Shown here: piece by piece, positions 1-10,738 of the stretch | Position numbering within the stretch: the stretch's first letter is position 1 | Layout: the number at the start of each line of letters is the position of its first letter | DNA from: Microbacterium arborescens | GTDB lineage: Bacteria > Actinomycetota > Actinomycetes > Actinomycetales > Microbacteriaceae | DNA length: 64,000 bases | Direction: 5' to 3' | NCBI RefSeq assembly: GCF_030369635.1 | Contig: NZ_CP128474.1 | Location: 1,054,001 to 1,118,000, forward strand | Made by a program: the position numbers and the translations under genes | The notes under the pieces: model-generated | Seen by the model: the letters and a program-made list of their open reading frames with translations, nothing else | Databases searched by the model: none | What the model was told of the DNA's origin: nothing

Positions 1-508
1 CAACGTGCTGCCCGTTCACGGTGAGTACCGCCACCTGATGGCCAACGCCAAGCTCGCGCAGGACACCGGTGTTCCGGAGGACCGCACGATCCTGGCGGAG
101 AACGGCACCGTCGTCGACCTCAAGGACGGCGTCGCGGAGGTCGTGGGCCAGCTCGACATCGGCTTCGTGTACGTCGACGGCTCGACCGTGGGCGAGATCA
201 CCGACGCCGACCTGAAGGACCGCCGGATCCTGGGTGAAGAAGGGTTCATCTCGGTCATCGTCGTCGTCGACGGCAAGACGGGACGAGTCGTGAGCGGCCC
301 CGACATCCACGCGCGCGGTGTCGCGGAGGACGACAAGGTCTTCGAGGGCGTCAAGCCGAAGATCGCGGCGGCTCTCGCAGAGGCCGTGCAGTCGGGGACG
401 CGCGACAACCACGCGCTGTCGCAGGTCGTCCGTCGCACGATCGGCCGCTGGGTGAACCAGTCGCTGCGCCGGCGCCCCATGATCGTCCCGGTCGTCATCG
501 AGGCCTGA
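1..508 (+). CDS. rnj: Ribonuclease J, C-terminal part (5' end outside window)
   Basis: Only the last 168 or so codons are visible. RNase J is a cytoplasmic metallo-beta-lactamase/beta-CASP endo- and 5'-exoribonuclease that acts in mRNA decay and rRNA maturation. The fragment opens in the conserved segment PVHGEYRHL, whose His belongs to the active-site region, and continues through the C-terminal domain with GEEGFISV and, near the end, RWVNQSLRRRPMIVPVVIEA, which is typical of actinobacterial RNase J. It ends 48 bp before ftsK on the same strand, a common actinobacterial order. Confidence 0.93.
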   Translation, partial: NVLPVHGEYRHLMANAKLAQDTGVPEDRTILAENGTVVDLKDGVAEVVGQLDIGFVYVDGSTVGEITDADLKDRRILGEEGFISVIVVVDGKTGRVVSGPDIHARGVAEDDKVFEGVKPKIAAALAEAVQSGTRDNHALSQVVRRTIGRWVNQSLRRRPMIVPVVIEA

Positions 509-556
509 CCCGCGTCGTTCCGCGGTAATGGGGGAACCCCCGCGTACCGTGGAGGA

Positions 557-3277
557 ATGGCCAGGAGCACGAACGCGCCCTCCGGACGCCGCGCACCGGC
601 GAAGACGTCGACCTCGCGCGCCCGCAAGAGCGAACCGACACCCAAGCGGTATGTCGATGAGTCCGAGCGGCCTCCGGTGATCGCGCGCGCATGGATGGGC
701 CTCGCCCACGCCACCGGCGGCATGTTCCGCGCGTTCGGGCCCGAGACGCTCGAGAAGGATCAGCGCCGCGACGGGCTGCCGTTCCTGCTCGTCCTCCTCG
801 CGATCGCGGGGGCGGCCGTCGAGTGGTTCATGATCGGAACCGAGGCCGGAACGCTCGTCAGCGCGTACACGGTCGGCTTCCTCATCGGTCGTGAGGCGTT
901 CATCATGCCGGTCCTGCTGCTGTTCCTCGCGGGATGGCTGTTCCGGCATCCCGCGTCGGTCAACGACAACGGTCGCATCGGCATCGGGTTCGGGCTGTTC
1001 ATCCTCTCGGTGGCGGGGTTCTGCCACGTTCTCGGCGCGCGCCCCGAGCCGAAGGCCGGCGCGCTCGAGCTGAGCGCGTCCGGCGGGCTGTTCGGCTGGG
1101 CGGTGGGTGAACCGCTGACCATCCTCACCGTCTACGGGGCTGCGGCCGTCTTGGGTCTCGTCACGGTCCTCAGCATCCTCATCCTCACCAAGACCCCGCC
1201 GAACCGTATCGGCAGCCGCCTCGGCGACCTGTACGCCTGGATGTTCGGGGCGGAACGCCCCGTCGCAGATCCCGACGGCGAGGCCCCCACGGTGGCGTTC
1301 TCGCCGAAGAAGGGCAAGAAGGCGGCACCGTCGGCTGACGAGGATGCCGACGAGGGCGAGGACGCGTTGCCGTGGTGGCGTCGCAACAAGAGCGGTCGCG
1401 AAGAGGATCCCGACGACGGCAGCGCATCGCAAGACCTCACCGAGCTTCTCGGGCCTTCGGTCGCCGGCTCCGTCGCCGGTGGATTCGAGCAGGCTGTGGC
1501 CACGCCGCCGCCGCTTCCCGACGCGCCGACCGAGATCATCGACCCCTCCGTCATCGAGCGGGCGGCCACGGCCGCGCGTTCCGGGCGGCCGGCCGACACC
1601 GCGGTGCGCGACGACCACGACACCGGCGAGATCGAAGAGCTGCCCGGGCTCACGGGCCTCGGCGGCGACTTCCACGGGCAGCCCCCGGCTACGCCGTACC
1701 GGCTGCCCGCGGTGGCAGCCCTCGGCGCCGGCACCCCGGCGAAGACGCGGTCAGAAGCCAACGATGCGATCGTCCGAGCCATCACGGGCGTCTTCGAGCA
1801 GTTCTCGATCGATGCCAAGGTGACCGGATTCTCGCGCGGTCCGACAGTGACGCAGTACGAGATCGAGGTCGGGCCCGGCACCAAGGTCGAGAAGATCACG
1901 GCGCTGACGAACAACATCGCCTACGCCGTCGCCTCCAACGAGGTGCGCATCCTCGCCCCCATCCCCGGGAAGAGCGCCATCGGTGTCGAGATCCCGAACA
2001 CCGACCGCGAGATCGTCACGCTCGGCGACGTGCTTCGCTCCAACGCGGCGACCTCGTCGACCCACCCGATGACCATCGGCGTCGGCAAGGATGTCGGCGG
2101 CGGTTTCGTCGTCGCCAATCTCGCCAAGATGCCCCACCTTCTCGTGGCCGGATCGACGGGGTCGGGCAAGTCGAGCTTCGTGAACTCGATGATCACGAGC
2201 CTGCTGATGCGGGCGAAGCCCACCGACGTCCGCATGGTGCTCATCGACCCGAAACGCGTCGAGCTCACGAGCTACGCCGGTGTGCCGCACCTCATCACGC
2301 CCATCATCACGAACCCCAAGAAGGCGGCCGAGGCGCTGCAGTGGGTCGTGAAAGAGATGGACATGCGTTACGACGATCTCGCGTCGTTCGGCTTCCGTCA
2401 CATCGACGACTTCAACAAGGCCGTGGTCGCGGGCGAGATCCAGCTCCCGGCCGGCAGCGAGCGCGTGCTGAAGCCGTACCCGTACCTGCTGGTGGTCGTC
2501 GACGAGCTCGCCGACCTCATGATGGTCGCTCCCCGTGACGTCGAGGACTCGATCGTCCGCATCACCCAGCTCGCGCGAGCGAGCGGCATCCACCTCGTGC
2601 TCGCGACCCAGCGACCGTCGGTCGACGTCGTGACCGGTCTCATCAAGGCGAACGTCCCGTCGCGGCTGGCGTTCGCCGTCACGAGCGTCACCGACTCCCG
2701 AGTCATCCTGGATCAGCCGGGCGCCGACCGCCTGATCGGTCAGGGCGATGCGCTCTTCCTGCCGATGGGGACGTCCAAGGCCATTCGCGTGCAGGGTGCA
2801 TGGGTCGCCGAGTCCGAGATCGAGAAGGTCGTCGCCCACGTCAAGGGGCAGGCGCAGCCGGAGTACCGCTCCGATGTGGCGGCGGTCGCCGAGAAGAAGG
2901 AGATCGACGCCGACATCGGCGACGACCTCGAGCTTCTGCTCGCCGCCGCCGAGCAGATCGTCTCGACGCAGTTCGGTTCGACCTCGATGCTGCAGCGCAA
3001 GCTGCGCGTCGGGTTCGCCAAGGCCGGCCGCCTCATGGACCTCCTGGAGTCGCGCGAGATCGTCGGCCCGTCCGAAGGGTCCAAGGCGCGCGACGTCCTC
3101 GTCACCCCCGACCAGCTCCCGGCCGTCCTCGCACGGCTGCGGGGAGAAGACCCGCCCGCACCGGCAGCTCCGGCGGCCGCTGCCGTCGACCCCGTCGAAG
3201 CCCAGTTCGAAGGGCTGGAGGTCGTCGACGGCGACGACGCGTCGGAAGACGCGTGGGGTCTCACCGGGCGCGACTGA
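557..3277 (+). CDS. ftsK: DNA translocase FtsK/SpoIIIE
   Basis: Septal DNA pump that clears chromosome termini during division; 906 aa, normal for the family. The N-terminus (about residues 70-210) holds four hydrophobic membrane segments, followed by a long acidic, Pro/Ala-rich linker (about 220-400). The motor domain has a Walker A motif GSTGSGKS at 532-539, the Walker B-like VVVDELADL and the [21 protein letters not shown] signature. The C-terminal gamma winged helix, which reads KOPS sites, includes [20 protein letters not shown]. The ATG is preceded by GGAGG only one base away, and TACCGT lies 5 bases upstream, so a leaderless start is also possible. Confidence 0.95.
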   Translation: MARSTNAPSGRRAPAKTSTSRARKSEPTPKRYVDESERPPVIARAWMGLAHATGGMFRAFGPETLEKDQRRDGLPFLLVLLAIAGAAVEWFMIGTEAGTLVSAYTVGFLIGREAFIMPVLLLFLAGWLFRHPASVNDNGRIGIGFGLFILSVAGFCHVLGARPEPKAGALELSASGGLFGWAVGEPLTILTVYGAAAVLGLVTVLSILILTKTPPNRIGSRLGDLYAWMFGAERPVADPDGEAPTVAFSPKKGKKAAPSADEDADEGEDALPWWRRNKSGREEDPDDGSASQDLTELLGPSVAGSVAGGFEQAVATPPPLPDAPTEIIDPSVIERAATAARSGRPADTAVRDDHDTGEIEELPGLTGLGGDFHGQPPATPYRLPAVAALGAGTPAKTRSEANDAIVRAITGVFEQFSIDAKVTGFSRGPTVTQYEIEVGPGTKVEKITALTNNIAYAVASNEVRILAPIPGKSAIGVEIPNTDREIVTLGDVLRSNAATSSTHPMTIGVGKDVGGGFVVANLAKMPHLLVAGSTGSGKSSFVNSMITSLLMRAKPTDVRMVLIDPKRVELTSYAGVPHLITPIITNPKKAAEALQWVVKEMDMRYDDLASFGFRHIDDFNKAVVAGEIQLPAGSERVLKPYPYLLVVVDELADLMMVAPRDVEDSIVRITQLARASGIHLVLATQRPSVDVVTGLIKANVPSRLAFAVTSVTDSRVILDQPGADRLIGQGDALFLPMGTSKAIRVQGAWVAESEIEKVVAHVKGQAQPEYRSDVAAVAEKKEIDADIGDDLELLLAAAEQIVSTQFGSTSMLQRKLRVGFAKAGRLMDLLESREIVGPSEGSKARDVLVTPDQLPAVLARLRGEDPPAPAAPAAAAVDPVEAQFEGLEVVDGDDASEDAWGLTGRD

Positions 3278-3281
3278 CGGA

Positions 3282-3287
3282 TAGGCT
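3282..3287 (+). promoter_or_regulatory. Candidate -10 (TAGGCT) of a leaderless pgsA transcript
   Basis: TAGGCT sits 6 bases before the GTG start of pgsA, just after the ftsK stop, so transcription would begin at or next to the start codon. No Shine-Dalgarno sequence is present. No clear -35 box is seen. Confidence 0.5.
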
Positions 3288-3293
3288 CGCTCC

Positions 3294-3866
3294 GTGACGG
3301 TCCCCAGGCAACTGCCCAACGCGATCACGATCGTGCGCATTCTGTGCGCACCCGTCTTCCTCTGGCTGCTGCTCGTCGACGGCGGTTCCGACGGCGCCCT
3401 GCGCTGGTGGGCCGGTGTGCTCTTCATCGTCGCGATCGCGACGGACGGCATCGACGGATACCTCGCTCGCAAGTACCGCATCGTCACCGACCTCGGAAAG
3501 CTGCTCGATCCGATCGCCGACAAGGTGCTCACGGGCCTGGCCTTCGTCGGCTTGTCACTGCTCGGAGAACTGCCGTGGGCCGTCACGATCGTCGTCCTCG
3601 TGCGCGAACTGGGGATCACGGTCCATCGCCTCCTCGTCGCGGGCGACCACGTCGTGGCAGCGGCGTGGATGGGCAAGCTCAAGACCGTCGCGCAGGCCGT
3701 AGCGCTTTCGCTGGCCCTGCTCCCGCTGTGGACGCTCGTGGGTGACTGGATCCACGTGGTCAACACGATCGCGATGTGGATTGCCGTCGTACTCACCGTC
3801 GCCAGCGGCATCGACTACGTCATCACCGCGGTCCGCGGAGCCAGACGGCGCGGAGCGGGATCATGA
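3294..3866 (+). CDS. pgsA: CDP-diacylglycerol-glycerol-3-phosphate 3-phosphatidyltransferase
   Basis: Membrane enzyme of the CDP-alcohol phosphatidyltransferase family, 190 aa. It makes phosphatidylglycerol phosphate from CDP-diacylglycerol and glycerol 3-phosphate. The catalytic signature is complete: D54-G55, A58-R59, G68, D72 and D76, followed by K77. The rest is hydrophobic with several membrane helices. Its TGA overlaps the ATG of cinA (ATGA), so the two are translationally coupled. The related inositol-phosphate synthase branch cannot be excluded from sequence alone, but the neighbours cinA-clgR-recA are those of pgsA in actinobacteria. Confidence 0.88.
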   Translation: MTVPRQLPNAITIVRILCAPVFLWLLLVDGGSDGALRWWAGVLFIVAIATDGIDGYLARKYRIVTDLGKLLDPIADKVLTGLAFVGLSLLGELPWAVTIVVLVRELGITVHRLLVAGDHVVAAAWMGKLKTVAQAVALSLALLPLWTLVGDWIHVVNTIAMWIAVVLTVASGIDYVITAVRGARRRGAGS

Positions 3867-4408
3867 CGGCTCGCGAGCACGTACACGACCTCCCGGACGA
3901 GGTCGAGGCGACGCTCGTGTCGACCGGTCGGCGCACCGACGCGGAGCGCCTCATCGAGCGGCTCGGCGAGCTCGGATGGACCCTCGCGGTCGCCGAGTCG
4001 CTGACGGGCGGACTCGTTGTCGCCGAGCTCGTCGCCGTCTCCGGGGCTTCGGCCGTCGTGCGCGGGGGAGTGGTCGCCTATGCGACGGAACTGAAGCAAC
4101 GACTGCTCCACGTCGACGGCGCACTTCTGGATGCTCACGGCGCGGTGCACCCGCGCGTCGCCCGCCAGATGGCCGAAGGCGCCCGGGTCGCCCTGGGGCC
4201 CGGGGCTGCAGCTGCGGACGTCGGCATCGCGACGACCGGCATCGCCGGCCCCGGCTCGCCCGACGGTCAGCCCGTCGGAACCGTGCATATCGCCGTCGCG
4301 ACCGCGCTCGGCGTGCGCATCGAGAGCCTGCAGCTCGAGGGCGATCGGGCGCAGATCCGAGCCGAGGCCTCGGCCCGCGCGATCCGGTTGGCGCTCGATG
4401 CGCTGTGA
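3863..4408 (+). CDS. cinA: CinA C-terminal domain protein (nicotinamide-nucleotide amidohydrolase)
   Basis: 181 aa, a single CinA/PncC domain with no N-terminal MoaB-like domain, as is normal in actinobacteria. The family deamidates NMN to nicotinic acid mononucleotide for NAD salvage. Visible signatures are AVAESLTGGL near the N-terminus, GGVVAYATELKQRLL, and TTGIAGPGSPDGQPVGTVHIA. The ATG overlaps the pgsA stop and has GGAGCGGG upstream. It lies in the pgsA-cinA-clgR block that precedes recA in actinobacteria. Confidence 0.9.
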   Translation: MTAREHVHDLPDEVEATLVSTGRRTDAERLIERLGELGWTLAVAESLTGGLVVAELVAVSGASAVVRGGVVAYATELKQRLLHVDGALLDAHGAVHPRVARQMAEGARVALGPGAAAADVGIATTGIAGPGSPDGQPVGTVHIAVATALGVRIESLQLEGDRAQIRAEASARAIRLALDAL

Positions 4409-4565
4409 CGGAATACGCATGGCACCGACGTCGTTCTTGTCATCGTGATCAGCGCGTGTCAACTCTCATGCGACCCACAGCGGGAGCGAGCTAGGGTGGC
4501 GTGCTGATGAGATACCGTTGTCCACCCGGGACGAGCGAGCACCACGACGAAGGAGGGGGTCCGAG

Positions 4566-4886
4566 ATGATCTTGGTTCGACAGGAGATCGGCGACGTTCT
4601 GCGTGACCTCCGCCTGCAGAAGGGCCGCACCCTCCGACAGGTCGCCAGCCGCGCGAGCGTGGCGCTCGGCTACCTCAGCGAGGTCGAGCGCGGCCAGAAG
4701 GAGGCCTCGAGCGAGATCCTCGCTTCCGTGGCCGAGGCGCTCGACGTCCCGATCTCGAGCATCATGCGCGAGGTGGGCGACCGCATCTCGGTTCTCGAGG
4801 GGCTTCCGGTGCTGTCGGATGTCGTCCCCGACGACATCGCGGGTCTCGACGGCGACCTCATCGCGCCCGAGCTCTCGCTGCACTGA
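4566..4886 (+). CDS. clgR: ClgR-like XRE-family transcriptional regulator
   Basis: 106-aa DNA-binding protein with one N-terminal helix-turn-helix, about residues 8-62: IGDVLRDLRLQKGRTLRQVA, then SVALGYLSEVERGQKEAS, the usual XRE recognition region. Size and position between cinA and recA match ClgR, the activator of clp protease genes in Corynebacterium and Streptomyces. A strong Shine-Dalgarno sequence (AAGGAGGGGG at 4549-4558) sets the ATG used here. TAGGGT at 4492-4497 is a possible -10, giving a leader of about 60 nt. The ClgR function is inferred from the family and context. Confidence 0.8.
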   Translation: MILVRQEIGDVLRDLRLQKGRTLRQVASRASVALGYLSEVERGQKEASSEILASVAEALDVPISSIMREVGDRISVLEGLPVLSDVVPDDIAGLDGDLIAPELSLH

Positions 4887-4901
4887 TCACCGCTCGCATC
4901 G

Positions 4902-5126
4902 ATGCGTCGCAGTGAGTTCGACCGCGCCGTCGAGGCGGAGTTCGGCCGACGCGGCCCGGCGCTGATCGACGATCTCGCTCTCGGGCCGCTCGGCGATCGC
5001 ACGGCGCGTCAGGCGCTCGACGCCGGCGAACCGCCCCGAGCGGTCTGGCTGGCGCTGTGCCTCGAGGCCGACGTGCCCGAGTCCCGACGCTACGGCGTCG
5101 GTCGATTGGACCCGCGCGAACGCTGA
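4902..5126 (+). CDS. DUF3046 family protein
   Basis: 74-aa acidic protein of unknown function. The sequence [34 protein letters not shown] and [18 protein letters not shown] are the marks of DUF3046, a small actinobacterial family nearly always found directly before recA. It starts 15 bp after clgR and ends about 280 bp before recA. No membrane segment, signal peptide or catalytic motif is visible. Confidence 0.85.
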   Translation: MRRSEFDRAVEAEFGRRGPALIDDLALGPLGDRTARQALDAGEPPRAVWLALCLEADVPESRRYGVGRLDPRER

Positions 5127-5190
5127 GGGGGCGGCGCCGTGGTCGCAGCCGGCGCGTGTTCGACGTCCGCGGAGATTCTGCGGCGTGTCG

Positions 5191-5206
5191 TCGAATATCC
5201 GTTCGA
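5191..5206 (+). promoter_or_regulatory. SOS box (LexA operator) upstream of recA
   Basis: The palindrome TCGAATATCCGTTCGA matches the actinobacterial LexA box TCGAAC-N4-GTTCGA at 11 of 12 defined positions (T for C at the sixth). It lies about 200 bp before recA, and TAGTGT at 5215-5220 could be the -10. LexA encoded at 22142-22807 is the expected repressor. Confidence 0.8.
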
Positions 5207-5404
5207 AACGAGCGTAGTGTCCTGCACAGGTGGTTCCTCCCGGCGAGGTTCCCCGGATGCGGGTCGGCCGTCGATGAATGTCGGAGGCCCTCCGTACCGT
5301 GGGCAGCGTCGAGAGACACACCATGCCTTGTCGCAGCATCCCGGCACCGAGTCGAGAGCGCGACAGCCTACAGGCGTCGGAAACGCGAGCATAAGGAGCA
5401 CGCC

Positions 5405-6453
<1,049 letters not shown>

Positions 6454-6457
<4 letters not shown>

Positions 6458-7158
6458 TCGGTTCGGATCATGATGGGGGCGACGCCGACCGCCTCGCCCC
6501 CATCATCCCCCTCTTCGGTACAGCGGATGTCGCCGTCCCCGAACCCCGTCCTGACAGCGGGAGAGCAGCGGACGGCAGCTCGCGATGGCATACAACGTGG
6601 ACGACAGAACCTCGAGACGCTGCGTCGGGCGGGTCTCCGACGCGGCGAACGACTCCTCGCGATAGGGCTCCCGAGGGGCCGACCGACGAGTCGGAGCGAC
6701 GCGCGCGCGCCGAGCGCGCGCTGCTCAAGCGGCTGCGCGGCAGGTCACTGTCGATCCGAGAGGCTCGTGACGTTCTGCGCGGGGCCGAACTCGACGAGAG
6801 CGAGGCTGAGGACGTGATCGCCGCCTTCCTCGACAACGGCTACCTCGACGACTCCCGCTTGGCCGAGCAGCTACTCGACGGAGCTCTCGGTCGCAAGGCG
6901 CAGGGCGCGACGGCGGTGGCGCAGACCCTCGTCCGGCGAGGGCTCGACCGCGAGGTGATCGACATCGCTCTGGCGTCGTTACCTGACGACGAGGCCGAGC
7001 GGGCGCTCGAGTTCGCACGCCAGCGAGCCCGTGGAATGTCCGGCCTCGATCATGACGTCGCCTTGCGGCGACTGCACGGGCAGCTCGCGCGACGTGGCTT
7101 CCGAGGAGCAGTGGCGCTTGATGCCGCCCGTCAGGCGCTGGCCGGCGACGAGGACTGA
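6454..7158 (+). CDS. recX: Regulatory protein RecX
   Basis: Modulates RecA filament activity. The last 150 or so residues are the RecX repeat domain: [22 protein letters not shown], then [20 protein letters not shown] and [16 protein letters not shown]. The first 80 or so residues are Pro/Arg/Asp-rich and look disordered, as in many actinobacterial RecX proteins. The start is taken as the GTG overlapping the recA stop (GTGA), which implies translational coupling; starts further inside the low-complexity region cannot be excluded. The gene is followed closely by a convergent regulator gene. Confidence 0.88.
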
Positions 7159-7169
7159 GCGCCCGCCCG

Positions 7170-9782
7170 TCAGCCTCGCGCGTTCATCTGCGTGGTGGCG
7201 GCGGCCCGTTCTCCTCTGAGTGCTCGGATCTCGCGGGCTACGGCCGCGCCCAGCTCGCTTCGTGATGCCGCTCCGACCTTGGCGCGCGCCTGATAGATGT
7301 GCGATTCGACCGTGCGCACGGACACGAACAGGGCCTCCGCGATCCGTCGGTTCGACAGACCCTCTTCGACGAGCTGCGCGATTTCGCGCTCGCGCGCGGT
7401 CAGAGATCTCGTGGGGAGGGAGGTCGGGGCCTCGCCGGGCTCGTCGATGTCGTTGCGGACCGACAAAGCCGCGCGGAGGCGCTGAAGCATCCTCTCCGGC
7501 GGTGGCCCGACCTCGTTTGCCCCGGCTGCAGCAGACTCGGCATCGCGAAGGAGAGCATCAGCGGTCGGCGCCTCGATGCGTTCGACGACGGGCCGCATCT
7601 CTGCGAGCACCTGCTCCGCGAGGGAGTGGCGGAGGACGGCGAGACGATGCGCGTCGCGGATCTGAAGCATGACGGCATCCGTCATGCTGCTGAGCGTCCA
7701 CGCATCGGCGGCGTGGGAGCGGGCTTCGTCGATATTCCCGTTCGCAGCTGCCACGACCGACGACGTGGAGGCGAAGGAATGCTGCAGCATCCGGCTCGCG
7801 GCGGCGGGCATCTCGACGGCAGCGAGGGTCTCCTGCGCCTCGAGCGGGTACCCGAACACGGCCAAACCGCAGGCGGTCTCGAGCTCGATCATCGAGAGCG
7901 ACTCACCGCCCCGGTACGGAGCGCGCGCCGCTGCGGCGTGCAGCTCGCGCCGGGCCGCGAGCACCCGCCCACGTCTGATCTCCACCAGCACCGCGGCGAG
8001 CGAGGCGGCAGCGAGCGCTGACCCGCCTGCTCGCACCGCCATGTCGCGCTCGAAGGCCAAACGATCGACGGCCTCGGCGTCGTCCGTCCCGGCTACCGTC
8101 CGACAGGCGAGATCGTATGACCTGGCCGCGATGCGGTCGAGTGCGTCGTCGAAGCTCGCACCAGAGGTGAACATGCGCATCGCACGGTTCAGAGCCTCGC
8201 GCATCGCGGTGGTCTCGCCGAGGTAGGCGCGGGCCATGCCGGCCAGCAGTTCGACATCGATGCGGTCGCGTAGGAACGACGTTGCCGGATCGCGGCGCAC
8301 GTGCTCCGTCAGCACCACGGCGTCTCGCAGTCGCAGGTCGGAGACGGCCTGACGCGACTTGGCGAGGGCGTCGGGGGCCCCAGCACTCCCGAGATCGGGC
8401 GCCGTCGCCGTGTCGTCCACCGAGGGGAACGTGACGAGTGTGCGCGCCCTCCGACGCTCGTTCACGGCGAGGTCGAGCAGCGACTCATCCGTGGTTCGCG
8501 CTCCGAGTCTCTCCGTGGCGAAGCGTTGTTCGAGCACGATCGCGGGAACGGCGACGTCGGTCCTCATCCAGGCGGCGTACGCAGCGGCATCCGATGCGTC
8601 GCCGGTGTCGTTGGCCACACGTGCCGCATCGAGCACCACCCGCTCGATGAACTCCGGCGCGACGCCGTCGAGATCGGCGGGACGGGTGACGGTGCGCATC
8701 CACTGGTCTGCGAGGAGGCGCGCGAGCGGTGTGCTCCACCAGCGACCTTCGTCGCGGAGGAGACGTTCGAGCGCGTCGGAGATGACCGCCTCGGATCGTT
8801 CTCTTCCCAGCGCCCGCTCTGCGGCCCGCGCCAGCACCCGGTTCGCGGTCAGGTGGTGGCTCGTGCTGCCGTCGTCGTACACCAGCCCCGCGGCCCGCAG
8901 TTCGTGGACCACGGCGACGGGTACGAGCCGGGTCGCGTCGGCGCGGGTGATGCCCGGGGCTCGATCGATGAGGACGAGAGCGCGCAATTGCTCGTCGTCG
9001 AGGTCGCGCACGTGAGCGTGGAGCACGGCGGCGAGGGCACCGTGCGAGGCGCCGTCGGCGATGGCGACGATCGGATCCCGGCCCTCGGTCAGCGCGGCGA
9101 GGCCGGCGTCGACGAGCGCGCGCAGCAAAAGCCGCGAGCCGTCGGCCGACCACAGGAGCGCCGCGCGCGTCACGCTGTCGAACGGCTCATGCGGTGCGAA
9201 CAGAGTCAGGAGTCGATCCGCGTCGCGCGGAGAGAGGCGCGGGAGCTCGATCCGGTCGGCGTTGCCGGTGAGCCACAGGTCATGGATGACATCGACCACG
9301 CCGTCGCGACTGCTCGTGGGCAGTCGGGGCTCGGTCACCGCGATCAGGGCGGTCGCCCGCCCCGAATGAACGGCGCGGAAAAGAACGGCGAGGGATGCGG
9401 CGTCGAGCTCCTGCGCGTCATCGACCACGATGATCGTCGACGCGGGGACGGGGTCATCGCGGAGAAGGGCCCGGGCGCGCGCGTCGGATGCCGCCTCGAA
9501 GACGTTCGCGTACGTGTGGCGCAGCACGGCCGACGCCCGAACCATGATCGGATCGGATCCCCGCTGCCGGAGAACGTTCACGACGCGTGCGCGCAGAAAG
9601 CTCTTCCCCGATCCGAGCGGCCCGCCCATGACGATCGACCGGCCGCCGAGGAGCGCGTCGGCGACGGCATTCGGATCGCGCCCGTCCCCGACGACCTCAT
9701 CATTCTCGTGATACGTCCGTGGCGACCGTTCCGAGTGCTCCCACTGAGTCATGAACCCCAGCTCCTCTCCCCAGCGAGACAT
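7170..9782 (-). CDS. Large ATPase-LuxR family transcriptional regulator
   Basis: 870 aa. The N-terminal AAA/STAND-type ATPase has a Walker A motif GGPLGSGKS (about residues 52-60) and a Walker B motif TIIVVDDAQELD. A long helical middle follows, and a C-terminal LuxR helix-turn-helix (about 800-860) with LTAREREIAQLVEEGLSNRR and FVSVRTVESHIYQARAKVG. The layout resembles LAL/MalT-type regulators, although the ligand is unknown. It is transcribed away from the SipW surface cluster and may control it (inference). TAGGTT at 9796-9801 gives a 5' leader of only about 6 nt. The ATG at 9752, with GAGGAG before it, is an alternative start. Confidence 0.85.
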   Translation of the reverse strand: MSRWGEELGFMTQWEHSERSPRTYHENDEVVGDGRDPNAVADALLGGRSIVMGGPLGSGKSFLRARVVNVLRQRGSDPIMVRASAVLRHTYANVFEAASDARARALLRDDPVPASTIIVVDDAQELDAASLAVLFRAVHSGRATALIAVTEPRLPTSSRDGVVDVIHDLWLTGNADRIELPRLSPRDADRLLTLFAPHEPFDSVTRAALLWSADGSRLLLRALVDAGLAALTEGRDPIVAIADGASHGALAAVLHAHVRDLDDEQLRALVLIDRAPGITRADATRLVPVAVVHELRAAGLVYDDGSTSHHLTANRVLARAAERALGRERSEAVISDALERLLRDEGRWWSTPLARLLADQWMRTVTRPADLDGVAPEFIERVVLDAARVANDTGDASDAAAYAAWMRTDVAVPAIVLEQRFATERLGARTTDESLLDLAVNERRRARTLVTFPSVDDTATAPDLGSAGAPDALAKSRQAVSDLRLRDAVVLTEHVRRDPATSFLRDRIDVELLAGMARAYLGETTAMREALNRAMRMFTSGASFDDALDRIAARSYDLACRTVAGTDDAEAVDRLAFERDMAVRAGGSALAAASLAAVLVEIRRGRVLAARRELHAAAARAPYRGGESLSMIELETACGLAVFGYPLEAQETLAAVEMPAAASRMLQHSFASTSSVVAAANGNIDEARSHAADAWTLSSMTDAVMLQIRDAHRLAVLRHSLAEQVLAEMRPVVERIEAPTADALLRDAESAAAGANEVGPPPERMLQRLRAALSVRNDIDEPGEAPTSLPTRSLTAREREIAQLVEEGLSNRRIAEALFVSVRTVESHIYQARAKVGAASRSELGAAVAREIRALRGERAAATTQMNARG

Positions 9783-10044
9783 GGCTTTCGGTCACAACCT
9801 ACCCAGACGATCCGAACCGGGCCATCGGTAGACAGCATTCGGACTACTGAGGTTGCACTGAGCGTCTACTGATTCCTCCTGGCGCCCCCGTGGCCGGACG
9901 GCGGTGCACGCGGGCTCGCTACGCATTTCACCACCGGGGCGGCGGGGAACAGCTGTCGCCGGGCTGTCACGCCCCCTTAGCGTCGCCTCGAACCACACCG
10001 GAACCGGCCGACACGAGGCCGGTCGACACGAGGGGACTCCGAAC

Positions 10045-10734
10045 ATGAACACTGCGACCACACGGGGGACGACCCGCCGCAAGGTCTTCGCGATCGCCGC
10101 CGGCGGGGCGGCGTTGGGGCTGGGCGTCACGGCGACGCTCGCAGCCTGGACCGACACCGAATGGGTCTTCGGCGGCAATGGTGCTGGTGGGCCCGGAGTA
10201 GGCACATCGACCTTCTCGGTCGAGCAGAACACCGTCGCGCCCTTCACCACGGCAGCCGACTGGGTGAACGAGCCCGCGAACCCCGGGGGAGAGATCGTGT
10301 TCGGCCCCGACGCCCTCGATCTCGCCCCAGGCGACACCGTGTACGCCGCTGTCGCGCTCCGCACGGCGCCCGACTCGGTCGCAGGCGATGTCGAGCTGCA
10401 GGCGGCCGTGCCGGCCGCGGGGATCACGGCGAACGACACCGCGGGTCTGCTCTTCGATGCGTTGAACGTGCGCGTCGCGACCGATGCGGCCGCCTTCACC
10501 TGTGATGCGACGGCCTTCGCGGCGGGCGCAACGGCAACGCTCATCGCTGACGGGCCGCTCGCGACGACCGGCGGTAGTGCCAGCCAGTCGCTGACGGCCG
10601 ACGCCGGCAGCACGCAGGTGTACTGCTTCGAGATCTCGCTTCCCGACCCGCTGACGCTCGCCCCGGGAACGACGATCGACGACTACATGGGCTTGACCGT
10701 CGCCCCCGCTTGGGAGTTCCAGGCGGAGTCCTGA
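10045..10734 (+). CDS. Secreted protein with SipW-type signal peptide
   Basis: 229 aa. Residues 8-45 form the SipW-type signal: basic TTRRK, a hydrophobic core and then AAWTDTEWVFGG after the cleavage region, typical of proteins cut by the neighbouring ER-type signal peptidase. The remainder is a beta-rich, Ala/Thr/Asp-rich extracellular domain with few distinctive motifs; it may be a TasA-like fibre subunit, but this is not shown. The ATG has GAGGGGAC upstream. It is the first gene of a four-gene surface operon; TAGCGT at 9978-9983 is a candidate -10. It ends 4 bp before the peptidase gene. Confidence 0.75.
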   Translation: MNTATTRGTTRRKVFAIAAGGAALGLGVTATLAAWTDTEWVFGGNGAGGPGVGTSTFSVEQNTVAPFTTAADWVNEPANPGGEIVFGPDALDLAPGDTVYAAVALRTAPDSVAGDVELQAAVPAAGITANDTAGLLFDALNVRVATDAAAFTCDATAFAAGATATLIADGPLATTGGSASQSLTADAGSTQVYCFEISLPDPLTLAPGTTIDDYMGLTVAPAWEFQAES

Positions 10735-10738
10735 CCCC

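Noticed and set aside
1751..3811. Long minus-strand open frame opposite ftsK and pgsA
   Set aside because: It is the antisense of strongly conserved FtsK and PgsA and its translation has no recognisable domain; such frames are normal in G+C-rich DNA.
9828..9869. GTAGAC/GTCTAC inverted pair between the LuxR regulator and the surface operon
   Set aside because: Six-base arms 30 bases apart are expected by chance and carry no further symmetry, so they were not called an operator.
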